Positions 48,250-62,000 of a stretch of DNA of 64,000 nt are shown here, in pieces. Source of the stretch: Panaeolus papilionaceus (Eukaryota > Basidiomycota > Agaricomycetes > Agaricales); assembly GCA_015501605.1 (NCBI GenBank), contig JADNRZ010000017.1, positions 558,001 through 622,000 of the forward strand, given 5' to 3'. The position numbers were made by a program, and so were the translations under genes. How positions within the stretch are numbered: position 1 is the first letter of the stretch; every line of letters starts with the position of its first letter. Below the pieces are notes generated by a model that saw nothing but the letters and a program-made list of their open reading frames with translations, was not told where the DNA came from and made no database searches.

Positions 48250-50274
48250 GCAATGCAAAATGCTTCTACGGTAGATTTCCAGGCACGATATGCATACTGT
48301 TGACAATCAGAAAGCGTAAGGAGGCACATGTGGAGTAAAATGTCAGAAAAGTAGAACGCCGATAGTGTTAGGGAAGGAATGTCTCAAATGGTTTTCAAAT
48401 ATTGACGGATCTAACTTGCGTGCAACTGTGGGTGTTCCAAGCTATTAAGGTGTGTTTCTCATGCAGGGAATTTAATATTGGCTTAGGTTTCATAACCTTG
48501 GACGCGTCTTCGCTTGCATGGAATATTCGGACATCACTAGCTGGAAGAAATACTGCGGGTACAACTTTATCACTTTGTCCAACACCTGAACTTAGGGGCT
48601 ATCAATGACGTCTGTTGTGCGAAGGAGAATTGTAGATTTGTATGGACTTTACGCACGACCCATGCTTAGAGAGCAGTTGATGCATTCGCAAAAGTGGACA
48701 ATGGCCAAGATATATCAAGCAATTCCTCAACATCCTTATCTCTTGTCATCAGCAGTCGCTTCGTCATTTGACTCGAGAGTTTCTGACAGAATGAGAACTC
48801 TCATGCGCCACACTCAAATTTATGCTCATAGCCTTCCCCACGTGGATGAGACCCCACGTCCAACATCGCAGATCGTGGCATTTCCGAGACCAATTCAGAC
48901 AGTTAGCCATGCTAAAGCCGCCTCGACCAAGATCAAAGCTGATTCACATCCAATTGTTTTAAAAAAATCCAATCAGGAGAACTCACACACGAATACACGA
49001 GGCTACCGGCTCGCTTAGCCTTCGAGAAAACTCAGGACTGCGTAGATTCCGAGGTTGAATTCCTCTTATAGTAAACAGGGTCGCGCCGATACTCAGGACT
49101 CGCTTCAAAAAGGCATGGACATTGAGAAATAATCTCGTCGCGTTTACACAAGTCGTACGAAATCTATTCAGTCGTCGAAACAAACATCCTCCAGTCGTGC
49201 CATGTGTCCAATTCTACTGGCAGGTTCATCCGTGAGTCTAAAAAACCCTCAGCCACGCAGGGTGATCCGGATTCTACCTCCGGCATCGTGGCAGAAGCAT
49301 CGCGCGAGAGGAGCCAATTCAAGGGTATATATTTCGATTGCGTGTGCGCGTTCGCAGCCAAAGCAGAACCTTCCACGATAAATCAAAAGGGTGATGGGGT
49401 TAAGTGCAGGGATGCCAGCACCTGATGGACTGTCCAAATACACATACGACAAGGGTTGCGAATTTTGCAAGCAAGAATTCCAAGAGTGCTTTATTTATCA
49501 TGCGTGGTCTCGTGTTCGAAGTCCTGAATAACGGCAATATTGACATTAATAGCACGGAAGTATAACATGAAGGGAAAATCATGGGAAAAGGCTGTCGAAC
49601 GTTCTCTGCTTCGCGTCTTTCTTTAACCTGATAGGCGTAATTGAACGTACTCTGGAAGTGGGGCTTCCAGATTATGTCTGGCAAGGGTTACAAGCTAATC
49701 ATATTATAGTGATAGTCAATCAACACAAGGTAGGTAAGTATAAGTATATGGAAACAACGAGATAATGAAAAGGTCATAAAAGGATACGAGATAATTATAT
49801 ATACTGGGTATGGAAGGAAGGAGAGATATGTTCAAGATACAGTCAAGACAAAAAGAATGGAAAGGACCGATGACGAAAGCTAAGAGATGTCGCAGGAATC
49901 CCAAGATTTTGATCTGGTCCAGGCGTAGGGGGGCGCAAAATGGGGCACAGTCCCTCGAAGGAACTGAGATTTGCGTAAATAGCGGGGCTTAATAGGGTGG
50001 TATGGGAGGGTGGATGGGGAAAATTATAAAGCTAGTAGACTCCAGGGGTATGATGAACAGAGCATTTTAGGCAGGCTGAAAGGAAAGACGTTTCGCGTAA
50101 GGCGGATAAATTGGTGGTAAAAAGAACGAATGAGGACATCTTGATTAGAAGTGCGCATGATATGTTTCGTCAATAGCGTGAGGTTCTCGAAAAAAGACGG
50201 GAAATAAAAACAGACAGATTATGTTGGGATCAGCATGGGAATAGCACATGATCTCCAGAAATGAGGGAACTGGT
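48250..50274. other. Intergenic, convergent 3' flanks
   Basis: Between the RING gene (+) and the homeodomain gene (-). An ATG-led frame at 48605-49018 is listed separately. The remainder is AT-rich and shows no gene. Confidence 0.4.
48605..49018 (+). CDS. Uncertain ORF, 137 codons
   Basis: A single-exon frame that starts with ATG and encodes a basic product (TSVVRRRIVDLYGLYARP, then KWTMAKIYQAIPQHP). It sits about 350 bp after the RING gene on the same strand. I do not recognise it and see no domain, signal peptide or splice signals. It may be a chance frame, part of the RING gene 3' UTR, or a remnant. Confidence 0.2.
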   Translation: MTSVVRRRIVDLYGLYARPMLREQLMHSQKWTMAKIYQAIPQHPYLLSSAVASSFDSRVSDRMRTLMRHTQIYAHSLPHVDETPRPTSQIVAFPRPIQTVSHAKAASTKIKADSHPIVLKKSNQENSHTNTRGYRLA

Positions 50275-52166
50275 TTAACGATCCTCATGAAGGGGAGAAC
50301 GATTATGATCGGGATCGGGGCTCTCTCTATTTTCTTTTCCTCTTCCTCCGTGTCCACTTGTTACGGTGGGAGATACGGCGGGAGATTCGACCGGGTTAGA
50401 AAACGGAATGAAAGTTGAACGGACAGGATCATATCGTCCCGACCTCGATGACGGTGTATTGATCGACGAAATAGATCGCGGGGAGGGCGACGAAGAGCGC
50501 ACCCCTGCAGTACGTTCTGTATGGTAATATACCTCCGAACCTGTTGAACTACCAGCATGTTCTCTCCGATTTGCTACGGGTGAGATAGAACGACCTCGCG
50601 TCGAGCGCGCGCCTGAATGTGAGGACCACACGCCCGAGCTGGGTCGAGGAAGAGTCGAAAAAGAAGACTCATCCCATTGAGGTGGCGGCTGGAGTGTGAA
50701 CGGCGGTGGTAGATTCAATGGCGGTCGGTTAACTGGATCCGGAGGCAGGTGGGCGAATCTTGGCTCGGGAGAAGTAGACCGGGGTGGATGGAACATTGGG
50801 CGGGATAACATGTAAGGATGCGACGGCCCCGATGAAGAGGGTAGGCGCCGGGATCCATGTGCCGCACTGGAAGGTCTCGTCATCGTCAATGGAGGGAGCG
50901 TGCGTGAAGGGTCGCGCTCTCTCCAATGTGCCGGCTGTGATGTCGCAGGTCTGGTGAGAGACATCGAGTGCGCTCGAGGAGACGCGTAGACCGGGCTCGA
51001 AGCTCTCGGAAAGGAAGACCCCATCGAAAATCGACCTTCTGTTGGTGGCGCTGATATAGGCGGGATCTGTCGATAAGAATGCTGAGGTGCATACCCCACC
51101 GCTCCTGGCACTCCTGGGCCCAGTAGTCGAGCGGGCGGCTCGTTCAACCCAGGCTGAACATCGGCAGATACCGAGTCATTGTAGGGAGGGTGGTCGATCG
51201 AGCGTTCTTCGAAAATGTGTATACCCTTCATTTTGTGATAAGATATCATAATTAAACCCTTGCTAGAAAATGGCAAGCCGTAATGAAAAGCCACGCACCG
51301 CGCTGGACTCCGGAGTATTGGGGAATGGCCCATACTGGGTGCGATTCATTGGCGCATCACTCTTGCTGCGGGGTCGTCGTGCCTTCTGTCTTTGATTCTA
51401 TAAATATTTCCCCAGTTTAGCGACCAGAACGAAACTGTCGGTAAGGTTTGTAGCGTATTTTCTCACCTGAAACCAGATCTGACAAGTGAGAGTCAATGAT
51501 TGCGCTTTAATGCCACGATGGTAATGAACCACATACCTGTACTTTTCTTGCGCTAAGACCAATAGACCGTCCCACCTCTTCCCTCATGGCGGTTGTCGGA
51601 AACCGGGACTGAGATAAGAAGTATAAGCCTCTCGGACTGGACATATGACACAAGGTTCAGAATAGTTCGAGTGGGCTTACCTGAGCCAATAGAGCATGCA
51701 GTACTGCTGACTGATGTGGAGTCGTCAGCGTGCGGGTCCGCTTCTTCTTTGGAAGTGCAGTCGTAGAGGGCGGTTGAGGGTCAGCTCTATCTGGTGTTCT
51801 CGCCTCCAGCTCGGTATCTGCCATATCATCCTGCGAATCTGAAGAGGGCGACGAATGGTCATCTGGCCTTGCTCTGAGTTCGGGTGATGGTCTCCGCATG
51901 CGTTTTGCCATTGGTTGTTCTTCGGAAGGCGACTCTCGTTGACGTACTAGATGGCGTCGAGGATTTGAAGAGGAGGAAGGCTCGAGCGATTGGTTATGTT
52001 CCGGAGCAGGAGATGATAAACGGACAGTGAGCGGGTGGGAGCGCTGTGGGGAAAGTGGAGATTCGGAAAGGATATTGTCGTATGTACGAGGTCGTGAAGT
52101 CGTGGTGTCTGAAGACGGAGCGAAATTAAGATTATGGGCAGGAGTAGGAGACCTGGACTGCGACAT
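50275..52166 (-). CDS. Homeodomain transcription factor
   Basis: Five exons (52166-51681, 51608-51537, 51478-51467, 51397-51299, 51225-50275) join in phase to 539 aa. Residues about 140-198 form a homeodomain of normal (non-TALE) length: KKKRTRTLTTPHQSAVLHAL, SRFPTTAMREEVGRSIGLSA, then RKVQ-IWFQ-NQRQKARR, the recognition helix. The piece IWFQ is a separate 12-nt exon. Both flanks are disordered: Ser/Pro-rich before, and a Pro/Ser/Arg-rich 317-codon last exon after. The intron before the last exon uses an AAG acceptor (51226). It should bind DNA in the nucleus. Agaric Hom1/Hom2 regulators of fruiting and yeast Pho2 share this domain, but I cannot assign an orthologue. The homeodomain lies centrally and no partner-type HD1/HD2 mating context is seen. 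Confidence 0.87.
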
Positions 52167-55100
52167 CCAGGCTTTCGGATTATTGGATGAAAGGAAGGAA
52201 ACCAACGACGAGTAAATGGACGTTTGAAAGTAACCTCAGCGCATCGGGTCGAAACTGGCCACCAAGAGGAGAGAGCGAAAATTAAAGACTCTGAGTGGTC
52301 AAGAAGCAACCCAGGGAACGAAGGTTGTGAAAAACCTTCATGTGTGTGTTTAGCAATTGCCGATATCTGTTGCAAAGACCAAAAGCGACCAAATAACGTT
52401 ACATAGACAGTTCCATTAACGATTATCCAGTGGTGTGGACATCCTAAGGGCCGATCGAATAATTATATTTTTCCTCGAGTGTTTTGGTAGAGATAGATCT
52501 TGGCTCGTGATCTATGTTTTGTTTCATTCAATTTGTGAGAGATCTATGTGACCCAACCCGTCTAGTAACACCGAGAAATCCCTAAGAAACCATTAGAATG
52601 TCCAGGTAGTAAAGCAATCGAGTCAAAGATAACCGATTTCGAACAACCGTCGTCGTCGTCGAATCCATAAAATAGTCGATTGACGCCAACCAACCATTAA
52701 ACTGTCAACAACCATTCTCTAGCAACCAACAAGCTAATTATTTCCCGAGCCAAGTCACACAAGTCACAGTCAAACTGAACCAATTCAACTTTTCTCTTCG
52801 GACCTATTTATGTAAATAAAAAAAAACATATCCTTGAATCACACTGGGTTGTTGTGTCCGTCAGTCCGCAATTCGACTACTTCATATTAAATTCATTTAC
52901 TTTCATTTACATGGCGATGCACATCTATATTACTCTAATTTGCTCTATGTACTTACTACTTACTCTCGCCTTCGAACAATAATTTATATAAAAAATTCAA
53001 AATAAAAACAAAATCCAATGAAATCCAAATCTCCGGACAAAATACGCCAATCCATCTCTTGTCCATGTGGTATCCGTCATTGGCGGTCCACAAAAAATCC
53101 GCGCTGATTTCAATTTGATTTATTATTTATTTTACTAGGCACATTTCACCGTCGCTCGGGACTCTCCCCATGCACGTTTTACGATGCGCTCGTTAGGATC
53201 TACCCCTCTTTTCTTTTTTCCAAGCAACATTCCAAGCTTACCGCCAAGCCACGCTTCGCATATCTCTTTTACATACAACTTACTACAATTTGTTGCCATT
53301 TGAAACGACGCATAGGGCAGGAATCATGTGCGTACATTATTGTGGGCATTTAAATCCAAATTTAAGCAGAACGGTGTGTGTGCCTGCACTAAACATTTGA
53401 ATGATACTCTCCAACCCACCCCATCAGCTTCGTGAATCCGAAGCTCTGGGGTCGCGATTGGGGTCGAGGACACATAGCATCTCATAACTCTGACGAAGCA
53501 TTGCTTCCCGAGACGCGAACTCTAGACGAGACCATGAGGAGCCATGAGGCGATGGTCCAAATGTTGCCCTCGGGACAAAGCTCACAGTTCTCCACAAGAG
53601 ATTAGCCGCATTATGATAACCTTTTGAATTGAAATCCCTGTTGTACCACAAAAAGGCGAACTTCATATATTTTTAATTGAGTTGAACGTGAAAGCGCACA
53701 AAAAGACCAGATCGAATGATGGTCGATTACTCGAGGTGCCAAACGAAATGGTTTGGCAAAGAATAGGTATAAGAAACCCGAAGATCGGGATGGTGCTGGC
53801 GGTTGAGAGCAAACAGAGATAAAATCATTAAATGAGACGCAGACCACATGCACCGCGGAGGCGGAAAGTGTTTCAAAGAAGGCGATGAAGCTCATACTTG
53901 CCGGGGGTGCTGAGGGGGTGAAATCGCGAAAATGGGACGTGGAATCATCTGATTGTCTCACGAAAAACGAGGGTGCTTGGGTTTCAAAGGACCCATGTCA
54001 TCGACTCCATGGTTTGAGGGACTCCTTTCCAAAGGATGAAGTCATAGACCGAATCAGTTATCAAGTATGCATGCTTGTCCATTAGGCCAACATTTATGGA
54101 CCATTACAGCAAAATGAAAGACACCAGGAGATAAAGCAAGGCTGTGCAGGCAGATGGGCTTCTTCATAACGATTTAAATTCCCAAAGGAGCAGATAGTAT
54201 ACCTGATCTACCACTCTAACTCGCCGTTCCGTGATAAAGAAGAAGTAGAGTGGCAGTTTTACAGAACTTGGCCGGGACAGGTTATTTTACAGCTTGAAGT
54301 CCCCGGAGTAGCAGACATCACCTGAGATGAGGCAGTCATAAAGTTCGGTCAATATCTTTAATTTGGAACAAGTCGACAAACCAAGATGAGGTGAGCAGAC
54401 GAGTTACTCCGTACTGCGCCCAAATTTTCCCCAAATGGAGGAGCAGGAATTACCAAGGGCGGCAAAATATGGACACGATAGATACACATGGAGCGCCACT
54501 GCTATTCACTCCTTCCCTCGTCGGAACATCGCGAAACGTGGCTCAAGAGGCAAACCACGCAAGTTTAGAGTTTGATACGGATCATCGGAGGTGAAGGGGA
54601 CTAAAAGGTAAGTAGGCTGCATATAAAACGCAGGTCGTGGTTTTTGGATCCCTGCTGTGATTGTTATTTTGCTGGCCTGGTCCCAAGTTTCTGTATTAGT
54701 GAGAAAAAGACACAAAGAAAATCGCTTTGATTCAGTTCGAGGGTTCTCGTTTTTCCACAGAACTCTTATTCCTGGAGTGCGGGGATATCCGGCGTCAGAG
54801 ATAGTTCTTCAGAGATTTTTTGGTAGACCAAGTCGCGGTAGGTTAATAGACGAACCAAGTGAAAGGTAAAAGAATAATAGTAGTCAACGGAAGGCCGAGC
54901 AGGATGCAGGAGTGACGAGTTGAGAGAATTAAGCTTTAACGAGCAAACAAGAATACGATAAAAGTTGCAAATGAACCAAGAAGAATCCCGCCTTTTGGGA
55001 TGGGAAGCACAGTTGAAAGACAGAAAGCGAAGAGAATCTCAAGATCGCCAGAAACCGATGAGCCAGAAATAGGGTGTCAATTGAACTCCGGTGTCAAACA

Positions 55101-55718
55101 CACCCACTACTTCTCGTTGGCACAGCACCAATATCCGAGGCGCGAAAGAGCCTTTCAATTATGGGATATTAAAATGCCGTGAAGAACATGGCAAACAGCA
55201 TGTGCGTGCAGGCAAGGTAAAGCAGTAAGACCCCAAAATTTGTTGGATAACGCGATAGACATGCCCTGCGAGACCAGATTAGACAATTAAGATACCGTTC
55301 GAGGGTTTCGAAATGGGAATATTGAATTTTAGAGTCGCTGCGGAGATTTTAGGAGATGTAAAAGTTGCGGTCTGTGCCAGAGCTAGAAGAGTTTCGTAAG
55401 AGCATGTGGTATCCAGGCCTAGAAGTGTGTATCGTGGGCTTTAAGGGTATTATTTATTTTTTCAAATAAATTCTAGTTGGTTGCGATGATTCTAATGAAG
55501 GTTTATTGAAAGAAATTAAAAATAAAGGAGAGAGAGAGGGACAGAGACACCTTCAGAGACAGAGACTAAAGAGAATTGAAAAGAACCAGCCCAAAACAAT
55601 CAAACCAAACCAGGTTGAACCAAATTGTGGAATGTATGACTCACGTGACGAGTAAATTCATAGGCAAGTCACGAGTTTTCATGATTACGGTTGTATCTCA
55701 CCAAGTTTTTCAAAGTCA
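52167..55718. promoter_or_regulatory. Long divergent upstream region, 3.5 kb
   Basis: This separates the start codons of the homeodomain gene (-) and the bromodomain gene (+). It is AT-rich with a CGT trinucleotide run near 52649. Open frames at 53424-53961 (-) have poor coding character. No gene or RNA is supported. A long leader or large control region for the homeodomain gene is plausible. Confidence 0.4.
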
Positions 55719-58700
55719 ATGGATGAAAACGCTCAGACCTTTTCGTCAATCTATTCACAGCAGGAAACCCCTAAAATCTACTTGCCAAAGCCTTCAAATT
55801 CAACTTCTTCAGGACTTACTCTCATTTTACCATCTCTCAAGAGTCTCAAGGCTTCACAAGCTCTCAACAAAGCAAAGCTACGCTCACCAGCAACTCCAGC
55901 AACTCCTCAATCGATATCTCATTTTCGTGATGTCGACATACAAGAGAGAAAGATTCCGAGACCACTTAAACTCAAGCCGCTTAAAGAGGTCTTGAGCAAA
56001 CTGATAGCTCAGATTAAAAAGTATGAATTCTTGCTCTTCAGTATTTGATGATGTGTCATCTTAATCATCGACTTTATACTTCCAGGAAAGACGATTATGC
56101 TTTTTTTCTTTCGCCTGTAGACGTTAAAAATGTACCTGGCTACTCCGATATCGTCAAACAGCCCATGGATTTGGGCACAATGACCGATAAAGTTAACAGG
56201 GGGAAGTATCGGTCACTAGAGGATTTTGCAGTGCGTCATCCATATTTCTCTCATATTTTTATTTGGCTTATTCACGCCTTCATCTACAGGCTGATTTCAA
56301 GCTTGTAACAAATAATGCAAAGCTATTCAATCCCCCTGGGTCCATTTATTATACCGAGGCCGATAAGATTGAAGCTTGGGGATTGGACCATATCACTAAA
56401 GCCGCTCCAACTGTCATTCAATACGAAACCGATTGGAATATAGACATTGAGAAAGACGAAGAACCCACTGCCATAAACATTGAGGATGATGAAGATGCGA
56501 ATACAGGAACACCAATGGCCGTTGATCAGCCAAATCTACGCGAAAGGTCGGGTTCCGTTTTGTCTCAGCAGCCTCTCCAGCCTGGCTCTAGTAGAAGAGG
56601 CCCAAGAGGTCCCTATAAGAAGCAAGGGCAGGGTCATACACTTTCCGAGACCTTGGAAGCCGATGGTGGTCTTCCGGGTTCAAAGGACGGGCTCGGTGCT
56701 TTTCCTTCAGGTTCGGATTGGGCGAAAACCATGCTGTCGCTCAAGCTGAAAGGTGCGTAATGGTTTTGTCTTCTATGGTTTTGTCTTCTATGGTTTTGTC
56801 TTCTATGGTTTTGTCTTCTATGTTAGATTTCTAAACTTACTGCTTATTTGTTATTTCAGGCAAACGATATAAAACAAAAAAAGAAAGATTGAAGATTGAA
56901 CGCGATGGACCGCCACTTCTTCCAGATGGAAGTCTAGACTACACTGAAAGTATGTACTTGCCCTATTTTTGATGTTCATTTCGACATCTCAACGTTTTTT
57001 TTCTGATAGTGGAAGACCCATTTTCCGTTCTATCGTTTTTTGTTCCCGATCCACCTTCTCGTCCTCATCTAGTTCCCCTTTACCCTCCCTTACACAACCC
57101 TCCGCCACAGCCCATTCAGCCGCAGCCCACCCCATTAGATCCATCATCATCTTCTCATCCTTCCTCATTACCTTCCCAAGCGCCCTCGACTATTCGTCAA
57201 TCTGCTTTTCCATCCGCTACATCCTTACCCCTGGAACGGGACACACTCCACCTTCCTAATTGGCAAATCGTGTCTGACGCGTCTGGGAATTCCAGCGGCA
57301 ATCAAGCTGCCCAAACATTATCTCAGACGACATCCCAGGCTCAGCAGCCACGAAGACGTCACTGGAATATCATTAGAAATGCCAGTTCCCGACAGAAAGG
57401 GAAGGAAAAGGAAGATGAACAGGAATCTGGCGAGCTCCCTGTTTGGCAGGTGCCACGCGAGCCTCACGCTGTCGATTTCGGTTCTTTTTCCCTACTTTCA
57501 GCGGAACTGGCAGAAGAAATGCAGCGCCGCAGGGCCAACCTGCACCCTCTCAATACTACGGCTACTGTTCATGGTCCTTCTAACTCTACGATACCATCTG
57601 GCGCCCCGGGTGCGGTATCAACATCTGCACCATCTCTCGCGAACACGGAAAAAAATCACGTCGCTGAGGATTTGGACCAATGGGCAACGATAGAGCTAAT
57701 TAAAAATAGCCTGGATATCGAATCTGTTGCAAAGAAGACTGTCGTGGAGGACGCCCACTCAAATTTAGCGCTTCTGGGCCCAAACACCAAACAGCTGGGC
57801 GAGGGGTTTTGGACTGACCAAAGGGTAGCTAGTGCCGAGGCGTATTTGCGTGATATGGTTTACGGCGGGGTTGAGGGTTACGCGTATGTTCGCAGTTTGG
57901 CAGAGTTTGCCAATGGTGATCTACTTCTCGATGAGGTTAGATCTTTGTTTTCTAATTTTTTTTTGCTCCATGTTTTTGTCTTATATTTTATATTGATGAT
58001 GTAACATGTTACAGGAGGACCGTCCGACGGAGAGGACGCCGTCTGCCGAGCTGGGAGGGTTATCGTTGGCTCAGTGGTTGGAGAAGAATGTTGTTGATCC
58101 GTTGACGGATGGAAGGCACTCATTATTGCGACAGAGCGCTTACGCCCTCGCCCGCCAGAAGGATCCTTTCACGCACAACCCCAGTTCAATAGACACCTCC
58201 AGCAACGATACGCGAAACGAGAGTGTGGAAAAGCAAGTCGATGCTTCGCTGAATCTATATCCGGCGGCAGTTGTGGCACTATCTGCACTCCTTCAAATTC
58301 GACTCCACAAGATTGACATGGGATCGTTGATCAAAAGCCCCGATGAGCTTTTCCTGAGTGAGGAGGAGTGGGCTGGGAAAGGGCTCAAGGAAAAGCGGAG
58401 ATGGAGGAACGAAGCTAAATTGTTGGCGAAAGATGGAACGGAGGATGTGAAGATGGAGGTGGACGACAATTCCGGGACTTGGGACACGACGAAAGGCGCC
58501 GTACCTATGGAAGTGGAGGAGCCCGAAAAGACTTGGGTTGGTGTCAGTGCTGAGGTACTCAATGCTGACACTATCAAGGATCGGGTGAATAGCCGGCTGG
58601 CCAATTATGAGCTAGAAGGACCGGAGGAGCTCAACGAGGTGTTAGAATATGTTGCAAACGCCATTGTCGAGCTAGATCAGCGAAACAGGGAGGCGCTCGC

Positions 58701-59037
58701 CAGCAAGTCGGATAAGCGCACGGTCGGCTCGTTTGTGAACGGTTCAGCTCGCGGCGACACGGTTTCCACTGTTGTCAAGGACGAGCGGAATGGTTCGGAT
58801 GTCACACAGAAGCTGTCACCCGCACCAGCAACCGATGATGGGCATCACCAGCCGACCAGTTCGAGTTCAGCAACGACGATTACAACGACGACGTCGGAAG
58901 ACGCTGCTATGCGTAATCTCCGCCTGAACTTACTGGCCCTTGCAAAACGTGCCCCGCTTGATACGATTGCCCGCCTTCCTCGGGACTTAGTTCCAGAACA
59001 TATTCGTCACTTTGTTCCAACACTTGGGTCAACTTGA
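55719..59037 (+). CDS. Bromodomain protein, BRD7/BRD9-like
   Basis: Six exons (55719-56020, 56086-56230, 56290-56752, 56860-56949, 57010-57935, 58015-59037) join in phase to 982 aa. The bromodomain spans about residues 85-190: LKEVLSKLIAQIKKKDDYAF, FLSPVDVKNVPGYSDIVKQP, MDLGTMTDKVNRGKYRSLED, FAADFKLVTNNAKLFNPPGS, with the acetyl-lysine-binding Asn in KLFN. It is followed by a basic GPRGPYKK hook, KRYKTKKERLKIERDGPPLL, and MEDPFSVLSFFVPDPPSRPH, a stretch that recalls the region after the bromodomain in BRD7/BRD9 subunits of SWI/SNF remodellers. The C-terminal half is helical (LAEEMQRRRANLH, LDQWATIELIKNSLDIESVA) with disordered inserts. It should read acetylated histones in the nucleus. SWI/SNF membership is inferred. 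Confidence 0.85.
56761..56820 (+). repeat. Four perfect 15-bp tandem repeats in an intron
   Basis: The unit TGGTTTTGTCTTCTA is repeated four times without a mismatch, eight bases after the GTGCGT donor of intron 3 of the bromodomain gene. Confidence 0.95.
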
Positions 59038-62000
59038 TCACTTACGTGGTCACACATCTGTGCTTCTGGTCCTCTTTCTCGTTTCGCGCTTTCGCAATCT
59101 ACTCTGCATTATGTATCCATTACTTATTTTCTCCCTTTATTTGTGTCGCTTTCCGGAACAGTCTTCGTTATATTCATTCTTTATTATGTTGCATACTTAC
59201 TTATGTTTTATTTGTACATCGGAATTCATTGCCTTTTGGTGTGCTGATGGGATCAGCGGTTTGCCCGATCCAAACGATCATTCATCTTTGTGGATGAGGG
59301 AGCTCGCGTGCTGGTGAGTATTTGTAATTCGTCAAAAATTAGGGAGTTTGAAATTTGCCATGTTATTATGACATGATATCTCATGGGGCGTGCCGTGGAG
59401 CTGGAAATGGTTCTGCCCCCCGTCGCGCGAGTATGGCATGGCTTTCCTCCTCTTCAATGTTCCTGTGTCTGCAGGGCTCGAGACTCATCTGAAAGGAGTT
59501 TACTTTCTTTTGCAATCTTTGTCGCGATTGAAATTCGTCGTGAATTGTCAATAGCAATACAAATTATATACGATCATGTGTGCTCAGCACAGTCCCATGC
59601 TATGGGTTGAGGGTTGTTGTCAACGGTGAGTCAGTATGGTCCCTAGAGTTGAGTTGAAACCTTCGGGAGCGATTTATACCACGAACTGTCATTGTCAAAC
59701 ATTTGAAATGTGACAAGACGTGCGTTTGAGAGTTTTTAGAGGGCAAGACAGTTCACGCTTCACAACTGACATGATCTATGATGAACCTGAGGTTTTGATA
59801 GAGATTAAGGAATAAGGAAGGCGATAAGATGTGGTAACTGGGAAAGTTGCTGGGAACCGAATGGCAGGCATGTCTGCATGGACAGATGGTCAACTAGTCA
59901 AGTTGATTTGAATGCGCACAATAGTTCGAAACGGCTTGGTTTATCACTCGAATATGGGCGCATTCGGCCGTAAACTCAAAGGATGCATAGGGGAAGATAT
60001 CTACCCGTATATTAGTCGTGATAATGATAATTACTAGATAATCATTAAGAATTTCGGGATCGTCGCCATCGTCAACGGTCAACGTCATTTCACTTTAACC
60101 GACTTCAAGCGAGGTCGTCAATTAAGTCATCTGCTTATATTATCCATAGGAATGTACGCCAGAATACGACTATTTCTCTCTCGACGGTTGCCTTCATACT
60201 GGTCATGTTACTTTTCCCGCGCTTCGGCGTCAACGCGGATGCTTGCAAGCGGACGCCCATGACTGACCCTGCATTTCCTACTTGGGTCATCTTTTCACGT
60301 CGTTTCCAAGCCAAGCCAGTTCGTTCGATACTGCTGGGAGAGTTGGGTGGAAACATACGGCGAGATATGGAAAGTTCTATGTGTTCGTTTTCGTGTCTTG
60401 CCTATAAATCGACTCGAGGTACTCAAGAGTACACATGGTGGATACGAGGGTCGCTGTCAACCAGCCTTTGATACCTCGATAAATCTACAACGAGTCATGG
60501 GAGGTGATTAATTATAAGGGATATCTACTTATCGTTACAATGCTACATACTTCTCTTGTTTGGTTTTTCCTTCTGTGCTTCCATTGTTCTTTCAAATTCT
60601 CGATAAGTCGATCGAACATGTCAGGAGCACAATGGTCGATTGTGAAACCTGTCGTTCCGGACTTCCGTTTAACTTATGGTATGTATACGATCGAACTGTA
60701 ACAATCGAGCACAAGTGGCGTGCCATGATTTGTGAAGCACCCGTCGTCTTCCGTTCCGCTCATTTCCCATAGGAGTGACATTTATTACATGAATCGATTT
60801 GGTTGCGATTATAGGCCCCCGTCCTCTTCGTTTTCACTTTCTTCCGCCTCCCTACGTCAACGGTCAACCGGCGGGCGAATCTCTTACATACTCAGCTAGA
60901 TTAACCTGTAGATATGGATAAAAATGAGGGACAGAAAGACAATGTAGCAATATTATTGGAGCATTAAATATGACGTCTGTCGACCCTTCGAAGTTGGTGT
61001 TGTTGGTGCAATCTCTCTGTGAATTCGAAGTCGAGATCCATACCGTCACTATCGAAAATTTAGGAACAAATGCATGAGACGTCAGGTAATTTGTGCGAAA
61101 CGCCGTACTACTATTATCGGTCTGGCTTCGAATTACTTTCCCCCATTTTGAATCTCGTTGTATACCTTTCGACAGTATGATGTGCTCAGTAATCTGCCTC
61201 TTTATCGCTGTTCTTGAAAGAACGGATTACGAGAACCATTAGTACTCCTTTAAGATGTAAATACCCATGAAAAATGGAGCATTGGACCTTCGAAGTTCGA
61301 ATCATGGTAGTAACTGTCAAGTTTTATATCGTTTCTACTTATTCCGTTTAGGTTGACGACCGACCTCGAGGTTGAATGAACTCTATTAGTGGGTAATACA
61401 TAAATGTTGGACTTATCGGTGGGTAGCAGCAACTGTCAGCCTTATTTTGCCGCATGCTTCTTGCTGTCTTTGTCGCCCAGAACATAGCCTTGTACCCTCT
61501 TTCCCTCCATTTGCTACTTTTATGACCCGGATTTCTGATTTTCCATTGTCATTGAGCTCGTGGCAGAAACACTGGTTTCTAGGTCGTCCAAGCCAGTGAC
61601 CCTCTGTTCATACCAAACCAACGGTAAGTCAACTTAGCTTTGTTACATCAAAAAAAAAATCAAAGTCTCAAGTCTCTTCAAAAAGGGAGAACTCTGACCC
61701 TGAGTGAACAGTGCCAGCAACTCATGGTTTGTCGCCAACTCATTTATTTACCTTGGAATCGGATGGCGGACGGTTGGGCGACTCGGCAACACCCGACATA
61801 GTAATCATGTGACCATGTGTAAACCCCATTACAAATATGTTTCCAGGACTACCTAATGCCCTTGGGCGTCCGTCAATTGCACCTTCTCTGTTGTTATTGA
61901 CCTTGCGATTCAAGAGATGTTCAGTCACCATTTACAAGGCTGAAGCCACGAGAAGAGACTTGGTATGAAAGTATAACGACCCGTTGAAGACATGCACATG

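Noticed and set aside
53424..53961. Overlapping minus-strand frames upstream of the homeodomain gene
   Set aside because: They could not be joined by convincing splice sites and their composition is not coding-like.
60205..60471. 88-codon plus-strand ORF in the right gene-poor region
   Set aside because: No recognisable motif, no promoter-like context and poor coding character.
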